From positions 4,522,559 through 4,586,558 of the forward strand of contig VZQC01005680.1 of assembly GCA_009823505.1 (NCBI GenBank): a stretch of 64,000 nucleotides of DNA, read 5' to 3'. Positions 10,488-21,429 of this stretch are shown here, one piece after another. The position numbers and the translations under genes are program-made. This stretch comes from Rhizomys pruinosus (Eukaryota > Chordata > Mammalia > Rodentia > Spalacidae). The notes below the pieces were generated by a model that was not told where the DNA came from, did not search any database, and saw only the letters and a program-made list of their open reading frames with translations. Each line of letters opens with the position of its first letter. The first letter of the stretch is position 1.

Positions 10488-10863
10488 TATTTTTACAAAG
10501 ATGTGTCATGAGGAATTTCTGCTTTGGTCCTAATTGGTATTCTCTGGGCTTCCTGTTACCTGTGTAGGTATGTCTTTCCCTAATTTGGGGACGTTTTCTT
10601 CCATACTCCTGTTGCAGATCTAGTCAATGCCACTGAAGTGAGCTTCTTCTCCTTCCAGTATGTCTGTGACGCTTATGTGATCCAGTATGTCTTTTCATGG
10701 CGTCCCACATTTCTTGTGTATTCCATCCCTGTGGGTTTTCTTTTTCATAGTCTTTGCTTGAGCAGTCCAGTTCTTAAACTTTGTCATCTAGTTTGGATAT
10801 TTTGTTTTCCATTTTATTCATTTTGCCTGTGAGGCTTTCTTCTGTCATTTAAAATTGAGTTCT

Positions 10864-11033
10864 ACCTGGGCGTGGTGGCACATGCCTTTAATCCTAGAAC
10901 TCGGGAGGCAGAGGCAGGCGGATCTTTGTGAGTTCAAGGCCAGCCTGGTCTACAGAGTGAGTTCCAGGACAGCTGGGGCTACAGGGAGACCCAGTCTCGA
11001 AAAAGACCAAAAAATAAATAAATAAATAAAAAT
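10864..11033 (+). mobile_element. B1 SINE with perfect TSD
   Basis: Full B1: TGGGCGTGGTGGCACATGCC, GGGAGGCAGAGGCAGGCGGA, CTGGTCTACAGAGTGAGTTC and an AAATAAATAAAT tail. The 13-bp direct repeats AAAATTGAGTTCT (10851-10863, 11034-11046) are identical, so the insertion is fairly young. Confidence 0.96.
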
Positions 11034-11545
11034 AAAATTGAGTTCTTCAATTCTATCTTCATTTGACTTGGGTTTTCTTCAATATTTCTCTCTTTTGTGA
11101 ATTCACTTTTCAAGTCCTGAATTGTTTTTGTTATTTCTGTCAGCCACATGTTTGTATTTTCTTGAGCTTCATTCACGAGTTTATGCCTGTTCTCTTTGAG
11201 TTGAGTTGTTTGTTTAAGTTCTTTGATCATGTTTTATGATTGTTGTTTAAATTCTGTGTCATGGGGTTCCTCTGGGTGATTCTCATTGTAGTACACTTCT
11301 GTAGCACTGATGGGTTTTACTGGGAACATATTATCTTGGTTTTTCATATTATTTGTGTTTTGCATTGTTGTTTGTACATATGGATGTCTTTTGTTGGTTA
11401 TGTGTCTTACATGGGATTGTATTCTGCCTTTGTTTAGCTGAAGTTTGGTTCTGGTTATATTACTGATGTAGCTTGGTTGCTTTTTGCTCAGGTATGAGAA
11501 GATAGCTGGTGTGTGCTTCAAGTTCTAGCAGGATACTCAGCAGGT

Positions 11546-12025
11546 CTGTGGCAGGCAGATCAGAAGGGCCAAAGGAAAGGTTGGGCTGAGGACATCCTGG
11601 TGAGGGTCTAGTAAACTAGGCAGGGTAGGTGTAGCTCTGACGCTGAGAATTCAGCTAGTTTGGGTTCAGAGTATCAGGTTACAGTGGGTAGGTTTTGGGT
11701 TATGAGGCTAGCCCAGAGATTGGAGGCAGAGAGAGCAGGAAGCCTTGGCTCAAGGACAGAAGGGGCAGACAGTGGATAGAGAATGGAGCTGCTCAGGTGC
11801 ACCCAGCTTTTTATGTGGGTGCTGGAGATCAAACCCTACACAGAGATGGAAGGTAGAGATAGAAGAACTTCCAGAAACTCTTGGGCCAGCTCACATGGTC
11901 TGTACAATAGTGAAGGACAAGAAATACTATCGCACAGAAGTTAGATGACAGGAACAGATACCCTAAGTTATCCTTTGATCTCTGTTCATTTACCATGCCA
12001 TATACATACCCATGATCACACACAT
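11546..12025. other. Possible L1 5' region then unique DNA
   Basis: 11546-11740 is purine-rich and could be the antisense 5' UTR of the adjoining L1. Beyond that nothing is recognised. Confidence 0.4.
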
Positions 12026-12032
12026 GAACATG

Positions 12033-12053
12033 TACACACACACACACACACAG

Positions 12054-12082
<29 letters not shown>
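12033..12082 (+). repeat. (CA)n microsatellite
   Basis: Alternating CA from about 12033 with one GA interruption at 12052, ending in CAGGTG at 12081. Confidence 0.97.
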
Positions 12083-12086
<4 letters not shown>

Positions 12087-12760
12087 ATATGTGTGGGAAC
12101 TCTCAGGCTGAAGTATATAACTATTCAGACTGCATCATGAGCCATGGACCAGTGCTCAAGATCTAAGTCTGTGACAGCCAAGGTTATGCAACCAGGGGTA
12201 AGAAATAACATGTGACAATTCCCGTACTCACAGCAAGCACCTTTTCTCCCATCTTACAGGGACCTTGAATGTCTTATACGACCCTGCTTTCTTTCCTTCT
12301 ATTTCCTTTTGGTCTCTGCGATTTTAGTGTCCGTGGGTCACAAAATCTTCCACAGTGAGCCACTTGCATTGATGCACCATGGGGCTTAACCCAACTGGGT
12401 TGAGCTACAGCTGCCTTGAAACAAGAGAGAAGGGGAAAATTCCTGTTACCTTCAGGGGTGTAAATGAAATACCCTTTAAATTGCCCTGAAATTACATTGC
12501 TTGTCTTCATTAAATGAAATCTTATAGACTATAAATCTGACTTAAAGGGGCTTAGTTTAAATTTGACTGAGATGTTACAAAAGGTTTACTAAAATGTAAA
12601 ACATTTATGTATAAAAAATCAATTATGGACCAATCCATCTTACTGATGCTGTGAGAGCTGTCATTTCCTGATTGCATGTGTGTACAGACGTCCATCTGAG
12701 GTGTAGCAGCTGGAGTCTCACATTGTAGAAAGTAGTGGAGCATGAGTGTAGAAAGTAAGC
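12083..12760. other. Repeat-poor sequence
   Basis: No element recognised. 12450-12620 is AT-rich and free of low-complexity runs, but I see no specific function. Confidence 0.45.
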
Positions 12761-12764
12761 ATGT

Positions 12765-12968
12765 TGTGTGACTAATGGCCCAGAATGTGGCAGCACCATC
12801 CCATGGGCTGGGGTCCTGGACTGAATAAAAGGGAGACAGCGAGCTGAGCACCAGCATTCATCTCTCTGCTTCCTGACTGTGGAGGCCATGTGAGCAGCTG
12901 CCTCACACTCCTGCTGCCATGCTTTCCCACCATGATGGCCTTGGGTTTTCAAACTGTAATGAGGGAAA
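12765..12968 (+). mobile_element. Type-1-like rodent repeat, variant
   Basis: CATGGGCTGGGGTCCTGGAC, TGAATAAAAGGGAGACAGCG, GAGCACCAGCATTCATCTCT and TTCCTGACTGTGGAGGCCAT match, in opposite orientation, the element at 37460-37885. Confidence 0.65.
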
Positions 12969-13266
12969 AGTGTTGTAGGTGATAGAGAAGCTTCAACCCC
13001 ATGAATTCCAGAGACAAACCTGGTTACCTGATGGGGTGGGCAGGACGTGTGTTTGGAATAATCAGCTGCCTTTTTCCACTCCCAGCAGAATCCACTGGCT
13101 GGAGAGGAGCTGGAAGACAGATCCCTGGTGTGTCCTTTTGCTGTTTTCTCAGATTGCCTGCTCTCTGAATGAAGGATGATTTCAAGATTCTATGTCCCTT
13201 TCTGATTTTTAATTTTCATAGTCTCTTGTCTCACAAGCTCCAGTTTTCTGGATACAGGAAGCACAA

Positions 13267-13729
13267 CTTTTTTAAAATAATAAAATGGTTTTTTTATTGA
13301 TGCTTTGTGTATTTCATACATCATTTTCCAATTCAGTTCAGGCATATTTCCCTTTCCCTTCCCCCCACTCCACCTCACCCCATCCCAGATCATGCATTCT
13401 GCCATAACTGTCCTGCATCTTTCTCTCAGTTTTTTTATTTTTTAGCAATAAGTGATAATTTATGAGTACAAGCATCCTTCATGTAAAACCAATTTTCAGG
13501 CTGTTATGCCCAAACCCACACACCTCATGGGTCCCACGCTTGTATGTTCAATCAAGTTGATCAAATGAGTGTCCAGACTATATTGCTGTAGTTTCACCAT
13601 TCGCCCCAATCGCAGCCCTTACATTCTACCACGCCCCCTCTTCCGCAGATTGTTCCCTAGGCTTAGAAAAGGTGCACAGGTAGATGAGAAGCGAAACAGT
13701 CTACTTTCTCTGGAGCTGTTGTCTTGGAC
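13267..13729 (-). mobile_element. Unclassified retroposon, copy C (463 bp)
   Basis: Third copy of the 3330-4004 family, on the same strand. Reverse reading: CTTTTCTAAGCCTAGGG, GTGGTAGAATGTAAGGGC, GTCTGGACACTCATTTGATC, then the G-rich block and AATAAAAAAA. It has a perfect 12-bp TSD, CAGGAAGCACAA (13255-13266, 13730-13741). It is homologous to copy A over its whole length and truncated earlier at the 5' end. Confidence 0.92.
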
Positions 13730-13775
13730 CAGGAAGCACAATTTATATAGCTTGTGGTCTCAGAGGTTTAAACCT

Positions 13776-13932
13776 ACCACAGTGGGAAAAACATGGAAGG
13801 CTAAAGCAGCTCACATCATGGCTGACAGGAAGTGGGATAGAGTAGCGACAGGAAGGAGCAAAGGAAGGCAGCACCCAATGATACACCTCCAATTCATCTT
13901 CCCAACAGGGCTTACCTTCCACAGTTCTACCA
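13776..13932 (-). mobile_element. Type-2-like fragment
   Basis: The order of motifs (CAGCTCACATCATGGCTGAC, GGGCTTACCTTCCACAG) fits the reverse type-2 element, but similarity is weak. Confidence 0.35.
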
Positions 13933-14090
13933 CCCAGGAGGGGAATTTAGAAGCAGGGGTGTGTGTGGGGGTGGGGGGGACCTGGGAGGAATAGGAAGGG
14001 GATCAGGTGAATATAGTCTATGATCAAAATACATTGTATACATGTGTAAAATTCTCCAAATATAAATAAAAACCTATTTCTTAAAAGGGT
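13933..14090 (+). mobile_element. L1 3'-terminal fragment
   Basis: GTGTGTGGGGGTGGGGGGGA, then ATACATTGTATACATGTG and ATAAATAAAAACC is the usual rodent L1 3' end: a G-rich tract then the poly(A) signal. Confidence 0.75.
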
Positions 14091-14158
14091 GGTAGGGAGT
14101 ATAGGCTACTTGCCCAACAGGCAGAAAGCACTGGGTTATTTAAAACTTGTGACTTGTT

Positions 14159-14380
14159 GGGGCCGGAGGGATGGCTTAGCAGTTTAGAGCACTGGCTGTT
14201 CTTGCAGAGAACCTGGGTTGGGATCCCAGCATCCACATGGCAGCTAACAACTGTCTGTAACCCTTGTTGCAGGGGATCTGATGCCCTCTTCTGACCTCCA
14301 CAGGCACTGCACTACATGGGTGCACCTACCTACATGCAAGCAATACACTCATACATATAAAATAAAATTTAAAATATTGA
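14159..14380 (+). mobile_element. B2 SINE
   Basis: GGGGCCGGAGGGATGGCTTA head, GGATCCCAGCATCCACATGG and a CATACATATAAAATAAAATT tail. An internal TTGTTGCAGGGGATCTG is normal for B2. Confidence 0.93.
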
Positions 14381-15265
14381 AAACTCAAAAACTATAGCTT
14401 AATTATTTCTGGAATTTTCTACTTAATACTTTGGGATCATGATTGGCCATAGGTAACTGTCACTGCAGAGAATAAAACCATGGATAAAGGGAATGACTAC
14501 ATTTGGGTAGAATAGTATTTCTGCCCAAATTCTCTCCTGTTTTGATAACTGGCACTTACATTTGCCATATGTGATCCTCCTTTCATAATAAGAGCATTTA
14601 CTTTTCATAATAAGAGCCTGGGAGACTCAGAGTTTACTAATTTGAGGCTGTTTATTCTAGGACCTTGCACAGTGGGGTGCCAGCTTAGAAGGGCAGGTCT
14701 GCTAAGCACAGAGAACAGTTTGTAAACCCTGAATATATGACCCTGCTTTTTTATATAATGAGGAGGGTGCAATCTTGCTCAGTATCGAGGTGCCATCTTC
14801 CTTCTCGTTTACATTTTTTTTTCCTGAAGAAAAATCATGCAATAGCTCATCTCTGTTCTACATACTGTTTCTTTTAAAAACTTATAGAATCATGACCTTG
14901 CAGGTAAGCTTGACTATTAGTTTTCTACTCTAAACTTCTAGTTTAGATGGGAGGATAGCTTGGCAGAGTTTGACTGTGGGGAACAGATCAGCCAGCATCC
15001 GCAGGGGTCTGGACTGGAGGCAGCTTTGAACATGAAGCATCAGATTTTATTTCTTACACTTGGAGGAACCAGCTTTCCATTCCACTGGGTAGAAGGGTCA
15101 GAGACCGGAGGTTAACTCCTCTGCCTTCAGGGATGTGCATGAGGCCAAGCTGGCCAATCAGCATAATCTTCACCCTCAGTTAGTAACTGGTTCTAGGATA
15201 AACATGGGATCAAAGCTGTTTGAATGGCACACAGCCCAGATTGCTATGAATGTTAAGAAAAAGAA
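14381..15265. other. Repeat-poor sequence (~880 bp)
   Basis: No SINE, LINE or tandem repeat recognised. A TAAGAGCATTTACTTTTCA / TTTTCATAATAAGAG local duplication lies near 14588-14616. No coding signal. Confidence 0.5.
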
Positions 15266-15268
15266 CTT

Positions 15269-15890
15269 CTGAGGCTGGAGAGATAGCTCAAGAGTTAAGA
15301 GACTGTGCTGGGTAGCTTTAGTGTCAACTTGACACACCTGAGTTGAGGGAGCCTCAGTTGGGGAATTGGCTCCATTGGATTGGCCTGTGGACACATCTGT
15401 GGAGTATTGTCTTGATGGTCGAGCAGCGTGGGAGGGCCCGGCCCACAATGAGTGGTGCCACACTGGGCAGGTTGTTGTGTACCGTATAAGAAGGCAGGCT
15501 GGGCATGAGCCAGAGGAAGTAAGCCAGTGAAAAGCATTCCTCCGTGGCCTGTGCTTCAGCTCCTCCCTCCAGGTTCTTGCCCTGAGTTCCTGCCTTGGGC
15601 TCCCTGAGTGATGAACTGTGACCCAGGAGACTTGAGCTGAATAAACCTTTTCCTCCCCAAGTTGGTGTCTGTCAGAGTGTTTTGTCACAGCAGTGGAAGA
15701 CAAACTAGGACAGAGACCATACTGCTCTTACAGAGGACTTAAGTTCAGTTCCCAGCACCCATGTCAGGAAGCTCACAACTGCCTGTAACTCTGGGGGGAT
15801 CTGACACCCTTTCCTGGCTCCCATGGGAAAAACCTGCATGCATAGACACATACATAGGTAATTAAAAATAAAATCCTTAAAAAATAAGTT
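15269..15890 (+). mobile_element. B2 SINE split by type-1 element
   Basis: The B2 head GAGGCTGGAGAGATAGCTCA ends at 15303 and resumes at 15718 (CATACTGCTCTTACAGAGGA) through AATTAAAAATAAAATCC. The two parts join cleanly when the type-1 insertion is removed. Confidence 0.92.
15304..15711 (+). mobile_element. Type-1 rodent element, complete
   Basis: Inserted in the B2. Begins TGTGCTGGGTAGCTTTAG then GTCAACTTGACAC, and ends TTTTGTCACAGCAG...CAAACTAGGACA. The end read in reverse (TGTCCTAGTTTG) imperfectly inverts the start. The flanks TAAGAGAC (15296-15303) and the six bases AGAGAC at 15712-15717 look like a decayed ~8-bp target duplication, favouring a hAT-type DNA transposon. The internal frames carry no transposase. 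Confidence 0.85.
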
Positions 15891-15893
15891 CTT

Positions 15894-16040
15894 AGTTGTG
15901 GTGGTGGATGCCTTAATGCCAGAATTTAGGAATCAGAGACAGGTGCACCTCTGTGAGTTTGAGGTCGGCCTGGTTTATACAACTAGTTCCAGGCCAGCAA
16001 GGCTATAGGGAGACCCTGTCTCAAAACACACACACAGAAA
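15894..16040 (+). mobile_element. B1 SINE, diverged
   Basis: TGTGGTGGTGGATGCCTTAA, GTGAGTTTGAGGTCGGCCTG, AGGGAGACCCTGTCTCAAAA, followed by a short CA tail. Confidence 0.88.
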
Positions 16041-16057
16041 AGGAAAATTCCAATTAT

Positions 16058-16262
16058 ATCTGGAGAGTTAGCTCAGCAGTTAAGAACATATACTGCTCTT
16101 GCAGAGGACCCAGGTCAGGCAGCTCATGACTGACTATAAACTCCCTCTCCAGGGGATCTGATGCCCTCTTCTGGCCCTCATAGGAACCTGCACTCACTTG
16201 CACATACCCTCTCCTACATCCGCCCACACACCCACACACATATACAGGTAATTAAAGATAAA
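16058..16262 (+). mobile_element. B2 SINE, diverged
   Basis: CTGGAGAGTTAGCTCAGCAG, TGCTCTTGCAGAGGACCCAG, GGGGATCTGATGCCCTCTTC and an AATTAAAGATAAAAT tail. Confidence 0.88.
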
Positions 16263-17015
16263 ATATATAAAAAGTTCTTTCTGTGGAAATTGCCAACTGA
16301 TAGTCATGTACAACTCACAGTAGTAGGGGAAGAGGAACACACCATTTGAGAAGAGACTATAGAAGAAAAAATGTCAAGTGTATGATTTAAGCATCTTTAT
16401 TTCAGTCTATACAAACTTTGAATCCATCCACGGAGTAAATGTTTGATTCATGTGTTGCTATCGTGATCACTCACCTCTGGAACTCCTTCACAGACACCCA
16501 GAGGTGATGCTGCACAAATCTCCTAGCTAGATGGCTCTCGACCCAATCAAGCTGTCAGTCAAGCCTAGCCTTCCCATTGGGTGAGTTCTCAGATGGAGAC
16601 AGGGAGAGGGCTGCCTGCTCAGAGGACTTCTGGGCTTTAGGATTTTTAGTTTAGAGAAATAAAAGACTTTTAGGCTTTCTCTGAAACTGTGCATGGTAGC
16701 AGGAGGCCCAGTTAGGTGAGGAGAGTGATCTTAGGTGGTGGAGTACTGAGATCAGCATCCAGAAGGGAGGAGGCTCAGCCAGTATGACATCACAAATTAC
16801 AACACACCGTGGCATGGTAGAACATCCCCTATCTTCGCCTTTGGGCAGGTGAAGGAGACACAAAGGAGAAGTGATAGGTTCCTTGCACTGGAGTTTTCTA
16901 GAATGCTATAGTACATTTGGGTGACATTTGAAAATGTTGGCTATCTTTACATTGAATGACATGTCTTGTAGACAGGAGGACTGCCCTTTTACAGTGTAAG
17001 ACTGGGACGACACAA
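16263..17015. other. Mostly unique sequence
   Basis: 16440-16575 could be an eroded reverse type-1 end (ATCAAGCTGTCAGTCAAG), at low confidence. The rest is unrecognised. Confidence 0.4.
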
Positions 17016-17033
17016 AGATTCTGGCCTTTTATT

Positions 17034-17292
17034 TATTTTTTTTTCTTTTTTTTTTTTAATTTTATTTATTTCTGTATGTGTATGAATGTACTGTCTGCAT
17101 GCAAGTCTGTGCACCCGTGTCGCGCAATGCCGCGGAGGTCAGAAGACGGTCTCGGATTCCCCTGGAACTGGAGTTCTCCTGGAATTGGAGTTTCAGACGG
17201 TTCTCGGCCGCCATGTGGGTGCTGGGGATCGAACCTGGGTCCTCTGTAAGAGCGGTCGGTGCTCTTAACCGCTAGGCCATCTCTCCAGCCCC
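17034..17292 (-). mobile_element. Young CpG-rich B2 with 17-bp duplication
   Basis: Reverse B2 with intact CpGs (GTGTCGCGCAATGCCGCGG, GTTCTCGGCCGCCATGTG). The body has CTGGAACTGGAGTTCTC followed by a near copy, CTGGAATTGGAGTTT. A perfect 18-bp TSD AGATTCTGGCCTTTTATT lies at 17016-17033 and 17293-17310. CpG retention and the identical TSD make this among the most recent insertions in the window. Confidence 0.97.
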
Positions 17293-17310
17293 AGATTCTG
17301 GCCTTTTATT

Positions 17311-17788
17311 AAGAAAGAGACCTTCATTTGATGAATCTCAGGAGCCCCCAGGATCCAAATGAGTGTGATTTGAACAGGAACTTCTGGAGATGGTAAGGCC
17401 AGAGGAGGAGCTGGGCTAATGGACAACCTCAGGGCCACCACGCCGGCCCAGAGAGGACCCTACCACCGACTTCCTCATCCATTCTTATAACTCACAAGAC
17501 TGCAGGCTCTGATTTCTCACTGGGTCCAATCAAATTTCTGTATCAGTAGAAAAGTTAAAGAGAAAATGAACTTTCTCAAATCTAAACTGGGAAGCCCCAG
17601 TGGTTCTGAGGGGTCAGGGGACCTAAAAATATTCAGTTTGGCAAGTCAAAGAAATTCAAAATGAGTTTTCTTAAATTGCAAGCTGCAGATTAAGGATATA
17701 ACTATACAGCAGAATTCCCATTATAACATACACAAGACCCTAGGCTCTACCCTAACACTCTAAAATGAAAATATTAGCAATAACAATG
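17311..17788. other. Repeat-poor sequence
   Basis: No family recognised and no supported exon. Confidence 0.5.
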
Positions 17789-18310
17789 GGGCTGGTTGGC
17801 TTTGTCAACACAACCTAGAGTCACCTGGGAAGAAGGAACCTCAGCTGAGGGAATGTGTAGATCAGACAGGACTATGGTATCTCTGTGGGAGACGGTTTTG
17901 ATTATTCATTGATGTAGGAGAGCCTCACCCATGAGCGTGGCACCATTGCCTAGGCAGGTGGTTCTGGCTAGCCAGGTGTGATAGTGCACATCTTTAATCC
18001 CAACACTTGGGAGGCAGAGGCAGGAAGCTCTCCATGAGATCAAGGCTAGTCTGGTCTGCATAGAGAGTTGAGGTCAGCTGGGGATACAGGGAGACCCTGT
18101 CCAATCAATTGGTGGGTCAATCATTCGATAGAAAGCTAAGCATGAGTCTGGAAGCGGGAAAGGCAGCAAGGAGCACTGCTCCATGGTTTCTGCTTCAGGT
18201 TCCTTCAAGTTTGCAGTTCTGCCTTGACTTCTTTCAAGGATGGACCATGTCCTGGAGGTATCAGCCAAATGATCTCCTTCATGTCATCAGAAAATGCTGA
18301 CAACGACCAG
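17789..18310 (+). mobile_element. Type-1 element split by a B1
   Basis: The left part, 17789-17970 (TTTGTCAACACAACCTAGAG, GGAGAGCCTCACCCATGAG), and right part, 18103-18310 (AGCACTGCTCCATGGTTTCT, CAGCCAAATGATC), are one element interrupted at 17971. Confidence 0.82.
17971..18102 (+). mobile_element. B1 SINE nested in type-1
   Basis: GCCAGGTGTGATAGTGCACA, CTTGGGAGGCAGAGGCAGGA and CAGGGAGACCCTGTCC. It is diverged and lacks an obvious tail. Confidence 0.9.
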
Positions 18311-18404
18311 AGAGAATATGGGACCTGAAACAGAAAAGGCCAAGGTCAAATGTGGAACAACAGCACCAAGGAGAGGAAAATGTTCACAGGGTTGGCCAAA
18401 CTCC

Positions 18405-18647
18405 TTCTTTGATTTATTTCTATATTATGTTTATGAGTATTTTGCCTGTGTGTGTGTGTGGTGTGTGTGTGTAAGTACACCTGTGTGTGCAATACCCACG
18501 GAGGGCAGAAGAGGATGTTATTAGATCCCCTGGAGCTGGAGTTACCAATGGTTGTTGTTAGCCACCACGCAGGTGATGGGCACTGAACCCAGGTCTTCTA
18601 CAAGAGCAGCCAGTGATTTTAACTGCTGAGCCATCTCTCCAGCCCCT
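18405..18647 (-). mobile_element. B2 SINE
   Basis: ATTATGTTTATGAGTATTTTG, a GT run at 18447-18472, GGGCAGAAGAGGATGTTATT and GAGCCATCTCTCCAGCCCC head. Confidence 0.93.
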
Positions 18648-18649
18648 AA

Positions 18650-18757
18650 CCTCTTTTCTTAATAGAATTATCTTTTACTTAATCTTTGAGAATTCCATAC
18701 ATGTAAACAATGTGTCTTGATTTCATCCATACCCAATCCCTTTTTCTTGATCCCCAC
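18650..18757 (-). mobile_element. L1 3'-end fragment
   Basis: TTACTTAATCTTTGAGAATTC followed by CATACATGTAAACAATGTG is the reverse of a rodent L1 3' terminus. Confidence 0.6.
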
Positions 18758-18881
18758 AGGGTGTCCAACCTTTTGACATTGTGATTAGACGTGGTCATCT
18801 GTAAATATGTTGGGCTGTATTTACAGCTGTCCTGGGACACATGTAGCCCACAGGCTGTAGGTTAACTATAGACACCCCTTT
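18758..18881. mobile_element. Short TIR element, hAT-like
   Basis: Starts AGGGTGTCCAACCTTTTGAC and ends with the inverse motif GGTTAACTATAGACACCCC. The interior TGGTCATCTGTAAATATG and GGGACACATGTAGCCCACAG fit a common mammalian non-autonomous hAT that I recall but cannot name. Confidence 0.5.
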
Positions 18882-19735
18882 TCTTGCATCCCTTCGTTTG
18901 ATGAAGTACTTGCCCCTTCTCTGCAGAGAGCTAACGGAGTACCCTTAGGGTCACAGAGAACCAGGGGCAAAATTACAGAGTTAAATACTCCACTTGTATC
19001 TCTTTTCCAAGAAATGAAAGGATGGCAGGCCACTGGGGATGTAATGTGTTCCCTGCCTGGCACCTTGATTCTGTCTTCCTAATACCACCTGGCAGCCATA
19101 GCTCAGGTTGAACAATGGAATCAAGGAACCTCAGAGGCTCTCTCTGAGAGGAGACACATGTGGTTATTTCTTGGATTTATCCAGAGACTCCAGTACACTC
19201 CTGCTATCCTCCCAGACCCACAGAGTCCCCTCCAAAGAGGGGCCTCCCACTCAGAGCATGGAAAAGATCAAGGTCCTTAACTAGAGACAGAGGGAGCAGG
19301 CCTCATAGAAGCTGCTCAGAGCATTTGACTGACAGTGTTTTTAACATTAGAAGAGAAGGTTCTTAATGGCATGAAAATGTCTTTAATCACAGGAGCTATG
19401 CCACACACGGTGCAGGTTCAAGGTGAGAGGGTGTGCTCACTCTGTGCCTGCATTTTCATCTCACTTAGATTAATTCATATTTTAATTGCTTCTCTCCCTG
19501 ATTGAAGTACCAGAAAGCAGCACTTTCATTCCTTTGATCCCCTGTTCTCCTGGGCACTGGCAAGGTCACGGGTGCCTGCACGTTGAGTGGTACTCGAGAT
19601 TTTCACAGAAGGCCACAAGGAAGCGGGTGTCCCCTTCTGTGCATGGCTGCTCTTCAGAGCCAGACAGCTAGATTTCTAACTCAGGCCTGAAAGCCCCATC
19701 AGTACTTTTTCTTACATATTTTGATATTTCAAATA
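18882..19735. other. Repeat-poor sequence (~850 bp)
   Basis: No repeat or coding evidence. Short open frames (e.g. 19160-19366) are not recognisable. Confidence 0.5.
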
Positions 19736-19810
19736 TACGTATATATGCATGTATTTATAATATATAATATATACATGTTTATATATATGATGTTTATTTA
19801 GCACATAATC
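19736..19810 (+). repeat. AT-rich low complexity
   Basis: TATA/ATAT-rich run with imperfect inverted structure (ATTTATAATATATAATATAT). Confidence 0.8.
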
Positions 19811-19879
19811 AATTGCATATGTTTATGAGAAGCAATATGATATTTCAATATGAACATAGTATGTAATGTTGGATCATGG

Positions 19880-20074
19880 TAATTGGTGCCATCGTACATG
19901 GATGTAAATGCACCCATATTTTACAATGCTCATGGAGGGCAGAAGAGGATATGTGATCCCCTAAAACTGGAGCTACAGATGATTGTTAGCCACCAAGTGG
20001 CTGCTGGGAACTGGACCTGGGTCTTCTGCAAGAGCAGCCAGTGCTCTTAACAGCTGAGCCATCTCTCCAGCCCC
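19880..20074 (-). mobile_element. B2 SINE, 3'-truncated
   Basis: GATGTAAATGCACCCATATT, GGGCAGAAGAGGATATGTG and GAGCCATCTCTCCAGCCCC head. The A-rich tail side is missing. Confidence 0.9.
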
Positions 20075-20156
20075 AGTACCATAATGTTTTAGGTCAATAA
20101 GTACATCAAAAATGGGTATGGTAATGTATCAGGGCACTATAGAGGAAAACAACTGA

Positions 20157-20186
20157 TAGAATGAATATATATCATATATATTATGT

Positions 20187-20224
<38 letters not shown>

Positions 20225-20232
20225 ATATATTA
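20157..20232. repeat. (TA)n microsatellite
   Basis: Pure TA run at about 20190-20222, flanked by imperfect TATATCATATATAT. Confidence 0.97.
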
Positions 20233-20587
20233 AACGGGGATTTGTTAGATTGGCTTACATACTCTCTGGGTAGTCCAACAATGGCTGTCTCACACTGGTG
20301 AGGCCAAGAATCCACTAACTTCTCATTTCATGAGTTTTAGCAATCCCATTCTGATGCTGAAGGCCTGGAGGATTCCTGGAGGATCACTGGTCTTCAGTCC
20401 ATGCTGAAATCCCAAGAAATGGGTCCTATGATCCATAAAGGGTGGCCACAGCAGCAGGACAGATGGACTTGCCACTGAGATAAAGACAGCCAACAAAGCA
20501 TCCTCTTCCCATGTCCTTGTATCTGGGCTGCCACCAGAAGATGATGCCCACATTTAGGCTGGGTCTTCCCACTGAGCAACAAGCCTG

Positions 20588-20735
20588 CCATACATGGTGC
20601 TGCACACTTTTGATCCCAGCACTTGGGAGGGAGACAGAAGCAAGTGGATCTCTGTGAGTTTGAGGCCAGCTTGGTCTGCATAGATTTCTGTGAGTTCCAG
20701 GCCATCTGGGGCTACAGGGAGACCCTGTCTCAACC
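20588..20735 (+). mobile_element. B1 SINE
   Basis: CATACATGGTGCTGCACACT, CCAGCACTTGGGAGGGAGAC, GAGGCCAGCTTGGTCTGCAT and GGGAGACCCTGTCTC. Confidence 0.92.
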
Positions 20736-20844
20736 AAACCAACCCAAAACTTTTTGATCAAGAGTCCCTCACAGGTACACCTAGCATCTTGCATTTAGTT
20801 ATTCAAGATCCAGTCTAGTTGACAACCAAAATCAATCATCATAG

Positions 20845-21206
20845 TGTCTTGGTTTCTTTTCCATTGCTGTGATAAATGCCCTCAGAAAAGGCAACTTAAG
20901 GGAATGGATTATTTTGACTACATTTCAAGGCGGGGAAGTCAAGACATCAGGAACTTGAAGCAGCTGGTCCCATCATGTCCAGCATCAGGAGAGACCAGTG
21001 AATGAATGTATGCTAGTGTTCAGCTCACTTTCTTATCTCTTGTGCAATTCAGGGTCCCTGCCTGGAGAATGGTGCCACCCATAGTGGGCAGGGCTTCTCA
21101 CTTAAATTAACCTCAATCAAGATAATCACCCACAGACATGCCAAACATCCATCTCCCAGGTGGTTCTATAAGACTATAGAATTGACAATTAACTCACTAT
21201 CACAGG
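20845..21206 (-). mobile_element. Type-1 element
   Basis: Reverse order: TTTCCATTGCTGTGATAAAT, AAAGGCAACTTAAGGGAATG, CCACCCATAGTGGGCAGGGC, CACAGACATGCCAAAC and ATTGACAATTAAC. Confidence 0.85.
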
Positions 21207-21429
21207 TAGAAGATAAAAAGATAAATACCCCCTGAGGCATTCACGATCTGACATCCATGGTTTAGACCTCGGTCTTGGTTCTTCTTAAATAATGGTGAGG
21301 TCTTCTGTCCCTATCAAGTCACTTTGCCCTTGAGTGGGTAAAGAAAAATGTCCTCTTCCAAAACCTCTGGAATTTCAATGGGGTTCATGCGTCCTTGGCC
21401 ACCTCTTGTTCTGACTTTTTGTCCTTTCA

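Larger units (their letters stand above)
9960..11545 (-). pseudogene. L1 ORF1 and 5' region remnant
   Basis: Reverse-strand sequence upstream of ORF2. The frame at 10979-11230 has the ORF1 coiled-coil signature ENTNMWLTEITKTIQDLKSE, and 11234-11521 continues toward the N-terminus. The RNA-binding part lies around 10050-10640, with frameshifts. Two B1 elements interrupt it. The 5' limit is uncertain and may extend to about 11740. Confidence 0.8.

Noticed and set aside
13569..13994. 141-residue forward open frame
   Set aside because: Crosses the retroposon copy C, its TSD and an L1 tail; a chance frame over unrelated insertions.
15176..15703. 175-residue reverse open frame
   Set aside because: Lies within and antisense to the type-1 element; other type-1 copies give similar accidental frames.
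20157..20232. (TA)n run as a promoter TATA region
   Set aside because: A pure microsatellite with no initiator or downstream gene.
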